Below are positions 24,398 through 31,825 of a DNA stretch of 35,784 nucleotides, one piece after another. The DNA is taken from assembly GCA_038323475.1 (NCBI GenBank), contig JBBQHA010000018.1:1-35784 (forward strand), in the 5' to 3' direction. Position numbers and translations under genes: made by a program. How positions within the stretch are numbered: the first letter of the stretch is position 1; each line of letters opens with the position of its first letter. The notes under the pieces were generated by a model, which saw only the letters and a list, made by a program, of their open reading frames with translations, did not search any database and was not told the origin of the DNA. The stretch is from SZAS-103 sp038323475 (GTDB lineage: Bacteria > Pseudomonadota > Gammaproteobacteria > Xanthomonadales > Xanthomonadaceae).

Positions 24398-25524
24398 TCC
24401 TTCTTGCAACCTTTGCAATGCTGTTGCTGCCGGCCACCACCGACAAGGTGGAAGGATCCGCGCAAGCTTCATCGACGCAGGCGGCGCCAGCCATCACCGG
24501 GTCAGTCGATACCCATAGTTGGATGGCGGCGATCGAGGCTGCGCAACGGGCAGAGCAGGACTATTCGCGACGGCTTGCGCGCGCCTTGTCGACGAGCGTC
24601 GATGCCAGGGATCGCGCGCTTGCGACCCAGGTGAAGTGGATGGTGTCCTTCCAGGTGTACGAATTTGCGCTCGATCCGGCGGAGCGTGCCTCTGCCTTGA
24701 GCGCCGCGGCACAGGCCGGTCCCGACGATCCGCTGGTGCAATGGATCTGGGCCGTCGCGACGGACGCGGCGAGCGGCTGTGGCAAGAATCCGGCATGCGC
24801 GCACCGACCCGAAGCGCTGGCACGCATCCAACCGAACAATGCGGCCGCCTGGCTGCCGGCGTTCTATTCCGCCTGGCAATCCGGGGATGTCGTCGCTGCT
24901 GACGGCTTCCTGGGTCACATGGCGCAAGCCCAACATTTTGATGACTTGCAGGGCGAAGCCATGCGGGCTTGGCGGGATGTCTACCGTCGCTATCCGTGGC
25001 CACGGGAAACGGTTGTTCCCGGAAGCCAGGGCGATGCGGAAGGGCCCGACATCATGGAATTCGGACGTTCCCGTTCAGCCGCATTCGCGGTGCGGCTCTT
25101 CGACTCCGGCCGCCTCGAGGACGCCTGCAATCGCACGAAGCATCCCGACACGCCGGCCGCGCGCTTCCAGGAATGCGCGAAGGTCGCGCGATTGATGCTG
25201 TCCGACGCAAGCCTGGAATGGGGCAGCACCGCGGCCAAGTTGCTGCGCGGCTCTCGTGAAGCCAGTGCGGCGGACGTGGACGCTGTGCGTGGGGCTCTGT
25301 GGTTGCATCAATCCGCAATCCGCCTGCAGATGAGCCATCCGTTCGCCGACAACACGTTTGCCGAGCTTGCCGGCTTCTCGAAGGACTGGCAGGAGACCGG
25401 GTCGGAAACCGAGGTCGTCAAGCGCCAGCTGAGCCGGGCTGGTATCGCGCTCGTTCCACCCGTGGGCTGGCATCCGTCCGATGAGCACGGGCAGCCGCTC
25501 GACCCGTTGGACGCTCGCTGGTGA
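24391..25524 (+). CDS. Exported protein of unknown function, paralogue C
   Basis: 377 residues from GTG 24391; its first codons give a hydrophobic segment (MLVLLATFAMLLLPATTD) comparable to A and B. ATG 24418 is a possible shorter start but would cut that segment. No strong Shine-Dalgarno is visible. Shared features: DARDRALATQ, DPLVQWIWAVA...SGC with Cys130 and Cys136 (C-x5-C), QPNNAAAWLP, the YRRYPWP turn, Cys246 and Cys262 (C-x15-C, HPDTPAARFQECAKVARLML) and LSRAGIALVPPVGWHPSDE at the end. B and C are visibly closest to each other in the HPD-x-(P/S)-xxRFxxC segment. The intact 2-oxoglutarate oxygenase starts 22 bases after its stop, so the two are probably one transcript. Confidence 0.75.
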   Translation: MLVLLATFAMLLLPATTDKVEGSAQASSTQAAPAITGSVDTHSWMAAIEAAQRAEQDYSRRLARALSTSVDARDRALATQVKWMVSFQVYEFALDPAERASALSAAAQAGPDDPLVQWIWAVATDAASGCGKNPACAHRPEALARIQPNNAAAWLPAFYSAWQSGDVVAADGFLGHMAQAQHFDDLQGEAMRAWRDVYRRYPWPRETVVPGSQGDAEGPDIMEFGRSRSAAFAVRLFDSGRLEDACNRTKHPDTPAARFQECAKVARLMLSDASLEWGSTAAKLLRGSREASAADVDAVRGALWLHQSAIRLQMSHPFADNTFAELAGFSKDWQETGSETEVVKRQLSRAGIALVPPVGWHPSDEHGQPLDPLDARW

Positions 25525-25546
25525 CCGGGATCGCGGCGGATCGCCC

Positions 25547-26245
25547 ATGATCAACAATTCCCTGGACATCGAATTCTGGAAAGCCCGACTCGCGGAACGC
25601 AGCCGCTTGCAGATCCCCGACTTCCTCCAGCCCGAAGCCGCCGAGGCGCTGCGCGATTGCCTTGCGCGCGAGGTGCCGTGGCGCCTGGCCGAGCGCAGCG
25701 ACAGCGCGCCGCGCACGCATGGGCGCGAGGACGCGCTCGACGATGCGGCGTACCGCGCGGTGCTCGACGCCGCATATCGCAATGCGCGCACCTCGTTCCA
25801 GTTCGTCTACGACAGCTACATGCTCGGCCGCGCGCGCAAGGAAGGCTGGGATCCGGACCTGCCGCTGCACGGGGTGCTGGAGTTCCTCAACAGCCCCGAC
25901 TTCATCGAATTCGCGCGCTACCTCACCGGCGACGACGCGATCAATGCAGTCAACGCGCAGGCCACGCGCTACCGGCCCGGCCATTTCCTCACCCCGCACG
26001 ACGACAAACACAGCGGCGAAGGCCGGCGCTACGCGTACGTGATCAACCTGACGCCGCACTGGAAGGCCGGCTGGGGCGGTCAACTGCAGTTCGTCGGCGC
26101 CGACGGCAGCGTGATCGAAACCCTGATGCCGCGCTGGAATGCGCTGTCGATCTTCCGCGTGCCGCAACTGCACCTCGTGAGTCTGGTGTCGCCGTGGGCG
26201 GGCGAGGAACGGCTGGCGATCACCGGATGGTTCCTCGCGCGCTGA
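25547..26245 (+). CDS. Fe(II)/2-oxoglutarate-dependent oxygenase (prolyl-hydroxylase-like)
   Basis: 232 residues from ATG 25547 (an upstream in-frame start would run into paralogue C). The jelly-roll core has the iron facial triad: His151 and Asp153 in YRPGHFLTPHDDKHSGEG, and His209 in PQLHLVSLVSP; Arg222 in EERLAITGWF is placed to bind 2-oxoglutarate. RRYAYVINLT and WGGQLQF complete the pattern of 2OG-FeII_Oxy/proline hydroxylase-like enzymes. No signal peptide, so it is cytoplasmic. Substrate unknown; prolyl residues of a protein are the commonest target for this subgroup. Its position directly behind paralogue C and before D, and the relic copy behind B, tie it to the A-E family. Confidence 0.88.
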   Translation: MINNSLDIEFWKARLAERSRLQIPDFLQPEAAEALRDCLAREVPWRLAERSDSAPRTHGREDALDDAAYRAVLDAAYRNARTSFQFVYDSYMLGRARKEGWDPDLPLHGVLEFLNSPDFIEFARYLTGDDAINAVNAQATRYRPGHFLTPHDDKHSGEGRRYAYVINLTPHWKAGWGGQLQFVGADGSVIETLMPRWNALSIFRVPQLHLVSLVSPWAGEERLAITGWFLAR

Positions 26246-26340
26246 AAGCTTGAAGGGAGAGGGAGCCCTTTCATCTGCCGGCGGAAGTTCAGCAATCCGC
26301 ACCCTTGCTATCCTGCGCACTCGATCATCGGGGAACCAGG

Positions 26341-27512
26341 ATGAAGAAGTCCCAGGGCCGCTCCGCAAGACGTATCTTCGTGGTCGCGTTGTTCATCCTG
26401 TGCATCCCGCTCCACGCCAGCGCATGCGAGGGAGTCGGGGCGAAGGCGAAGCCGGGCGAGCCGGCAACGGCAGCCGGCGCGGCCGGCGAGTGCTCGGCGG
26501 AAGCGAAAGCGTATTTTTCGTCCCTGGACGACAGCCTGCGTGCGTACGCGCGCGAGGTTGCCAAACGCGGCGATGTGCGTTCGCTGCTGACCGCGACGCT
26601 GATCGCCCCGAAGTCCGAACCCCGGCTCGCAAAGGGCCAGATGCCCTTCATCGACGAACAGGCGCAGCACTGGTTCGAAGCAGCGCGTACGGCCGGCGCG
26701 AACGATGCATGGGGTGCGTGGATCGACGCCATCGATTGCGACTACCTATCCACGAAATGCAATCACCTCGAAGCCGCCCGGCATCTGGTGCAACTCGAAC
26801 CCGACAATGGTTTCGCCCACACATGATCCTCTCCGGAGCGGCCCATGACAGCGGCGACGCCGCCACCGCCCGCACGGAACTCGCACGCGCCGCGCACGCG
26901 ATCGACTACCATGAGCACGCGGTCGCAACGTATGCCCTGTTGCGCACGGCGCTCGACAGTTGGAACCCGCCGGCTGCGGACCCGTCCCAGCCATGGTGCA
27001 AGCAGAATCCGGATCGCTGCATGTCAGCCACGCGCGACGAAGTGGCGTCCATCTCGATCGCCTCCGTGGTGGCCATGCAGTACTTCAGCCCGCAGGCACA
27101 GTGCCTTCCAAAAGCCTTGCCGCCGGCGGACGCATCGCTTCGCGCGGACTGCATCGCGATCTATCGGCAGATCGTGGAACGAGATCGCAGCTATTTCGCG
27201 CAGACGTACGCACTGGCGACGCTCGTCAGGCTGACCTCCGAAGATGCCGACGGGGCATCCTGGCGCGAACGCTATCGCCGGTTCGTATGGACACGATCCA
27301 GGTGGCAGGCGCTTGTGGCGGCCGATGAGTCGAAGGCGGAGCCATCCTTCGCCGAATTCTTCCGCACCATGCTGGAAGCCGACGAACTTCCCGCGATGCA
27401 GGCGATGCTGTTCGTGCGCGGCGTCGCGACGGATCCGCCGGCGGATTGGATGCCGGACAAGGACTACGAGCGCTCGCTGATCCAGACCGGACACGTGCCG
27501 ACGAGACACTAG
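26341..27512 (+). pseudogene. Paralogue D, exported protein gene split by a 2-base frameshift at ~26817-26823
   Basis: Frame 1 (26341-26826, 161 residues) has a strong signal sequence (MKKSQGRSARRIFVVALF, ending HASAC, possibly a lipobox), then helical segments, a C-x6-C pair (IDCDYLSTKCN) and QLEPDNGFAH, after which TGA follows. The frame that starts at ATG 26823 (overlapping that stop as ATGA) continues for 229 residues with the rest of the family pattern: a C-x15-C pair (QCLPKALPPADASLRADC) and VATDPPADWMPDKDY. Joining the two after removal of one AC from CCCACACATG restores the spacing seen in paralogue B exactly (15 residues from NG to D). GGGGAACC precedes the ATG. It could be a true pseudogene, a slipped repeat that switches the gene off, or two coupled polypeptides. 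Confidence 0.75.
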
Positions 27513-27527
27513 ATCGGGCCGCTTGAC

Positions 27528-27615
27528 GCCCTCTCCCCTCGGGAGAGGGCGGGGGTGAGGGCTGGATGCGCCCAGGTCCGCCCCTCACCTCAACCCCTCT
27601 CCCGATGGGAGAGGG
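27528..27615. repeat. Palindromic interspersed repeat between convergent genes, terminator-like
   Basis: Two perfect hairpins flank the element: GCCCTCTCCC/GGGAGAGGGC with a CTC loop (27528-27550) and CCCTCTCCC/GGGAGAGGG with a GAT loop (27595-27615). Between them GGGGTGAGGG and CCCCTCACCT pair as an inner stem. It is the better-preserved relative of the copy inside the oxidoreductase gene at 9108-9236. It fills most of the 129-base gap between the stops of paralogue D and the AAA ATPase, where it could end transcription from both sides. Confidence 0.8.
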
Positions 27616-27641
27616 ACTGAAAGCGCTCTCCAAGAGGGGCG

Positions 27642-29153
27642 TTAATCCGCCGGCACGGTCCGGTCGCGGGCCCACTCGCGCAGGCCTTCGACCTTCTCCG
27701 ACATCAGCACCGACAGTGGCCGCGTGTTGCGCAGTTCGGTCAGCAGGTCGTCCTGGGTGACCGGGCCGCGCGCCGCGCGGGCGGCGTACAGCGCGGAGAC
27801 GATCGCCTGCTCGATCTCGGCGCCGGAGAATCCATCGCAGGCGGCAGCGAGCGCGGGCAGGTCGAGCGCGGTCATGTCCACCTTGCGCTTGACCATGTGC
27901 AGGCGGAACACTTCGACGCGGGTTTCCGCGCCGGGCAGATCGACGAAGAAGATCTCGTCGAAGCGGCCCTTGCGCAGCAGCTCGGCGGGCAGGTCCTGCA
28001 CCTGGTTCGCGGTCGCGACCAGGAAGACGCGGGTCTTGCGTTCGGCCATCCAGGTAAGCAGGTAGCCGAGCACGCGCCGCGACACGCCGCCGTCGGCATC
28101 GGACGAACCGCTCGCGAGGCCTTTCTCGATCTCGTCCATCCACAGCACGCACGGTGCGATCTGTTCGGCGGACGCCAGCGCCATCCGCAGGTTCTTCTCG
28201 GTCTCGCCGTGGAACTTGTCGTACAGGGTCCCGAAATCCAGGCGCACCAGCGGCACTCCGAAACCGCCGGCGATCGATTTGGCCGCGAGCGATTTGCCGC
28301 AACCCTGCACGCCGAGCAGCAGGATGCCCTTGGGCGGATCGAGCGCGTAGCCATCGGCCGCGCTCGCGCTCGCGGACGCAGCATCCATCACGAACAGTTC
28401 GCGGCGTTGCGCGACCCATTGCTTGAGCCGGCGCGCGCCCGCGATATCGGCGAACTGCGCGGTGTCGTACTCGAAATGCAGGTGGCCGGAACGATTGAGC
28501 AGTTCGAACTTCAGCTTCGCCAGGCGCGGCAGGTCGTTGGCGTCGAGCGCGCCGTCGTCGAAGATCAGCTGGCGCGCGATGCGCTGCGCCTCGGTCATGC
28601 TCAGGCCTTGCAGGTTGCGCACGATCGCGCGCACCGCATCGGCGTCGAACGTCACCGTGCGTCCGCCGTTCTCGCGGGTGTAGTCGCGGGCGACCTCGCG
28701 CACCATCTTCAGCATCGCGTTCGCGTCGGGCAGGCGCAGCTCGAAGCGCACTGCGAATTCGTCCAGTCCGGGCGGCAGCTCGACCTTGGTGCCGACCAGC
28801 ACCAGCGTGTGCGCCTCGCAGTTGCGTCGCTGCACGATCTCGCGCAGCTGGCGCTGGGTGCCCGCGTAACCGAGGTAGGGGTGGAAATCGAGCAGCAGGT
28901 AGATCGCGCGCTGGGTCGATTGCTGGATCGTGCGCAGCGTGCTGGTCGCGTCGGCCGCGCCTTCCGGCGGATCCTCCTTGTCCATGTCGACCCGGCGCAT
29001 GCCCTCGGTGATCGACCAGCGGTACATGGCGCGGAAGACATCCGCCAGCAGCAGCCGGAACAGGTCCACGACGCGCGTTTCGTCGGGCGTCTCGATCACG
29101 ATCAGCGGCGTGTTCGCGCGGATCAGCGCGGCAAGGTCTTGCAGTTCGGGCAT
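27642..29153 (-). CDS. AAA+ ATPase, Ycf46-like
   Basis: 503 residues. The N-terminal ~240 residues resemble the degenerate ATPase half of Ycf46 (LAALIRANTPLIVIETPDE opening; QRAIYLLLDFHPYL). The AAA module follows: Walker A GVQGCGKS (Lys287), Walker B CVLWMDEIEKG, sensor-1 VATANQVQDLP and the arginine-finger region RKGRFDEIFFVDLP, ending in a lid helix bundle with GFSGAEIEQAIVSAL. Ycf46 proteins occur in cyanobacteria, plastids and many proteobacteria; proposed roles involve stress or carbon-supply regulation, but the molecular function is not settled. Cytoplasmic, no signal. No clear Shine-Dalgarno. It is the only leftward gene inside the A-E cluster, lying between D and E, so it is probably an unrelated insertion into it. 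Confidence 0.88.
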   Translation of the reverse strand: MPELQDLAALIRANTPLIVIETPDETRVVDLFRLLLADVFRAMYRWSITEGMRRVDMDKEDPPEGAADATSTLRTIQQSTQRAIYLLLDFHPYLGYAGTQRQLREIVQRRNCEAHTLVLVGTKVELPPGLDEFAVRFELRLPDANAMLKMVREVARDYTRENGGRTVTFDADAVRAIVRNLQGLSMTEAQRIARQLIFDDGALDANDLPRLAKLKFELLNRSGHLHFEYDTAQFADIAGARRLKQWVAQRRELFVMDAASASASAADGYALDPPKGILLLGVQGCGKSLAAKSIAGGFGVPLVRLDFGTLYDKFHGETEKNLRMALASAEQIAPCVLWMDEIEKGLASGSSDADGGVSRRVLGYLLTWMAERKTRVFLVATANQVQDLPAELLRKGRFDEIFFVDLPGAETRVEVFRLHMVKRKVDMTALDLPALAAACDGFSGAEIEQAIVSALYAARAARGPVTQDDLLTELRNTRPLSVLMSEKVEGLREWARDRTVPAD

Positions 29154-29361
29154 TTCGGATGGGGCTTTGGAGCGGGGAAAGGACGCACCTTAGCAGAGGC
29201 CGCGTCCCCGCCATTTTCCCGGATGCGGACGAGCGGGGCGGGCGAAGCCGCGAGGCTCCGCGAACGGGAGGCGGGATGCGCGTCGTTCTCCCGCAGTACA
29301 TGCCCTGCGCTACAGCCGTCCCAGGTGCTAGCTTTGGCAGCGGCAAAGGATGGAGTAGCCG

Positions 29362-30441
29362 ATGGCGGTTCGTGCGATTGCCCGGGGTGGGACATGGTTC
29401 GGCATGGCCTGCGGCATGGCCTTGCTCGTCGCCGTGGCAGCCCAGGCCGGCACCGGAAAGCAGACTGCAGCACCAGCGCGCGATGTCGCTGTGATCGACC
29501 CTGGCCGCGACGACCGGCTACTCGCCGAGCGGTTGGCTGCGGAAGGCTCGCCACGCAGCCTGGCCCTGGCCGCGATCCTGTCCGCTGGCGTCCTGCGCGG
29601 GGAACGCAATTATTGGAGCGGGTTGCTTGGCTGGGAGCCGCAGGCCGCGGATTTCGCGGCGTCGCCCATTGTGGACTGGCGGGTGGCGGCAGAAACCAAG
29701 TCGGGGATGGACCCGGTGGCCAATTCGCTGCTCGCGATCATCGCCGCGCGCGCGGACGATCCGCCGTCCCGCCGCGATGCCGCCCATCGCTGGGCCAATG
29801 CCGAACCCGCCAACCTCGCTCCGGTCTTTTATGCGGATGCCGACCCGGAGGCCCTGTTGCAGGCGGCGCGCACGCGGCACGATTTCGATGCGCACTTGTT
29901 CGACGATGTCCGCTGGGCCGCCGATGCCATTGCCCGGCATCCCGTTTCCCGGCAAGCCAACCGAAGCGGTCACTCCGGGAAACCACGCGATACCCGAGCG
30001 GTCGTGGCAGAAGTCAGGGCCTTCTTTCCCGTGGCTCAGATGACGAAACGTCCTGACCAACAAGCGTCCGCGTTGCTCGACGCCTGCCGCGATCGACCGC
30101 CAACCGATCCTCCCTCGCGCCGCTCGGATTGCTTGGCCCTGGGCCGCATCCTGCGCGACCGCGCGGACCTCGCCTGGGTCCAGTGGATCGGCGTGTCGAT
30201 CCTGAAAGCGGTTGAAACCGATCCTGCCGCAATGGCCGAGACGACCCGTATCGAACGTCGCATGCTTTGGCAGGATCGGCGGTTCCGTCACCTCTTCGGG
30301 CCCACCCTCTACGAGCCGCGGCAGCTCCACCGCGTCCTGGCAGAGCCCACGATCCACCGTGACCAGGACGCCGTGAACTTCCTGCTCGCAGAAGCTCACA
30401 TCCCGCTTGACCCGCCCGCGGACTGGCGCCCGCCGCGCTGA
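29362..30441 (+). CDS. Exported protein of unknown function, paralogue E (most diverged)
   Basis: 359 residues; GGAG lies 6 bases upstream of the ATG. Signal peptide MAVRAIARGGTWFGMACGMA to AAQAG. It shares less with A-C: SPRSLALAAIL in place of the ARDRALATQ segment, no first Cys pair, but the second pair is kept as Cys242 and Cys257 (C-x14-C, ACRDRPPTDPPSRRSDC) followed by LALGRILRD, and the end IPLDPPADWRPPR is almost that of B. The middle contains alternating helices (ARADDPPSRRDAAHRWANAEP) as expected for TPR-like repeats. The shared C-terminal signature is the reason for placing it in the family; overall similarity is otherwise low. It is divergent from the AAA ATPase with 208 bases between, in which no small gene was seen. 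Confidence 0.7.
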   Translation: MAVRAIARGGTWFGMACGMALLVAVAAQAGTGKQTAAPARDVAVIDPGRDDRLLAERLAAEGSPRSLALAAILSAGVLRGERNYWSGLLGWEPQAADFAASPIVDWRVAAETKSGMDPVANSLLAIIAARADDPPSRRDAAHRWANAEPANLAPVFYADADPEALLQAARTRHDFDAHLFDDVRWAADAIARHPVSRQANRSGHSGKPRDTRAVVAEVRAFFPVAQMTKRPDQQASALLDACRDRPPTDPPSRRSDCLALGRILRDRADLAWVQWIGVSILKAVETDPAAMAETTRIERRMLWQDRRFRHLFGPTLYEPRQLHRVLAEPTIHRDQDAVNFLLAEAHIPLDPPADWRPPR

Positions 30442-30546
30442 AGTTTCAGTGCGTCGCAAAGTGCATTCGGCCGGACGTCGCAAGGCGGCTTCGCCACGTC
30501 GACCCGTTTGCACGGTGTCGCACGACTGCTGCGCAGTGCGTTCTTC

Positions 30547-30577
30547 AGGCCGCGAGCCAGTGGCTCGCAACCGGCCT
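30547..30577. terminator. Stem-loop between paralogue E and the ParA-like gene
   Basis: AGGCC then GCGAGCC pair with GGCTCGC then GGCCT around an AGT loop, with a 4-base bulge (AACC) on the right side. It lies 106 bases after paralogue E and 56 before the ParA-like ATG. A terminator or 5'-leader hairpin is possible; no T-run follows. The rest of this 191-base gap shows nothing definite. Confidence 0.4.
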
Positions 30578-30632
30578 TCATCACTCCGGCAGGCCGATGG
30601 TAGAGTGAAGCCCTCGCAGCGGAGGGCCACCC

Positions 30633-31265
30633 ATGCGGATGATCCTGGTCGCCAGCTCCAAGGGTGGCGTCGGCAAGACGACGATCGCTACGAACCTGGC
30701 TGCGCACGACGCGGTGAACGGCAAGCGCACGGTCATGGTCGATGCCGACCGCCAGGCTTCCACGATGCACTGGTGCGCCAAGCGCGCCGGCATGGACAGC
30801 GCGGTGCTGCCGGTCGACGGTGCCCGCCGCGATTGGCGGGACCAGGTCCCGGACGACGCGCAGCGGGTGATCATTGATGCGCCGGCCGGCGCGATGGGCG
30901 ACGATCTGAAGAGTTTCCTCGACGAAGCCGACGCGGTCGTGGTCCCGGTGCTGCCTTCGACGATCGACATCGAGGCGACGGTGCCGTTCCTGGATTCGCT
31001 CGCCCGGCACCCGCGCGTGCGCAAGGGCAAGCTCCAGGTCGGTCTTGTCGCGAACCGCATGAAACCGTGGACGAATGCGTCGCAGCATGCGCTGGCGCAG
31101 CTCAAGGCATGGCCGTACCCGGTGGTGGCGCAATTGCGCGATACCCAGGCTTATGTGCTGCTGGCCGGATTGGGAAAAGGCCTGTATGACTATCATTCCG
31201 AACAGGTGCGCAATCACCAGGCCGATTGGGCGCCGCTGTTCAAATGGCTGAAAAAGGTGGGCTGA
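30633..31265 (+). CDS. ParA-family (MinD-like) ATPase
   Basis: 210 residues. Deviant Walker A SSKGGVGKTTIATNLA at ~residues 8-24, Walker A' VDADRQAS, and Walker B-like QRVIIDAPAGAMG. The fold is that of a short 'orphan' ParA that lacks the N-terminal DNA-binding domain of plasmid ParA. Such proteins position cargo (chemoreceptor arrays, cell-division or other machinery) by ATP-dependent dimer cycling; the cargo here is unknown because no ParB-like partner is in view. GGAGG lies 7 bases before the ATG. The SixA-like gene begins 1 base after its stop, so both are one operon. Not the chromosomal parA of parAB by context. Confidence 0.87.
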   Translation: MRMILVASSKGGVGKTTIATNLAAHDAVNGKRTVMVDADRQASTMHWCAKRAGMDSAVLPVDGARRDWRDQVPDDAQRVIIDAPAGAMGDDLKSFLDEADAVVVPVLPSTIDIEATVPFLDSLARHPRVRKGKLQVGLVANRMKPWTNASQHALAQLKAWPYPVVAQLRDTQAYVLLAGLGKGLYDYHSEQVRNHQADWAPLFKWLKKVG

Positions 31266-31266
31266 A

Positions 31267-31743
31267 ATGCGAGAACTGGTATTGCTGCGACATGCCCATG
31301 CCGAATCGGCGCTGCCCGGTCAGGACGACTGCGACCGCGCCCTGTCGGCGCGCGGACGGGCGGAGGCCACAGAGGCCGGGATCTGGCTGCGTACACGCGG
31401 ATTCGTACCCGACCGAGTCCTGTGCTCGCCCGCGCGGCGCGCGCGTGAAACCCTGGATTCGGTGCAGGACGCGATCGGCCACGGCGAAACCGAACTGGCG
31501 GACGGGATCTACGAAGGTACGCCCGGCGACCTGATCGCGATCGCCGACGCGCACCGCGACGTCTCGCGGCTGATGATGGTCGGCCACAATCCGGGCTTCG
31601 AACTGCTGGCGGCGTTGATGAGCACCGGCCAGTCGGGTGATTTCCGCGGCATGCACACGTCCGGCATCGCGGTGCTGACGCTGCCCGCGGATGCCGCGCT
31701 GGAACCGGGCGTGGCGAAGCTGGCGGCGTTCTGGATGCCGTAG
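31267..31743 (+). CDS. SixA-like phosphohistidine phosphatase (histidine phosphatase superfamily)
   Basis: 158 residues. The RHG-type signature LLRHAHAE holds the catalytic His9, and the second essential His107 is in MMVGHNPGFELL; SPARRARET (the conserved SxxxRAxxTA region) lies between. This matches SixA proteins, which remove phosphate from histidine of Hpt domains such as ArcB in E. coli. It is cytoplasmic with no signal. A single base separates it from the ParA-like gene. A plausible but unproven target in this genome would be an Hpt protein like that at the end of the hybrid kinase at 14826-17693. The start is fixed by the upstream stop and the position of the RHG motif. Confidence 0.87.
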   Translation: MRELVLLRHAHAESALPGQDDCDRALSARGRAEATEAGIWLRTRGFVPDRVLCSPARRARETLDSVQDAIGHGETELADGIYEGTPGDLIAIADAHRDVSRLMMVGHNPGFELLAALMSTGQSGDFRGMHTSGIAVLTLPADAALEPGVAKLAAFWMP

Positions 31744-31825
31744 TGAAGGAACGGTTTCGCGCATGGATTGCGCTTCCGGCAATGGCATTCGCGCAACCGG
31801 TCCCTTGCGTCCCAGGGCTGCGCTG

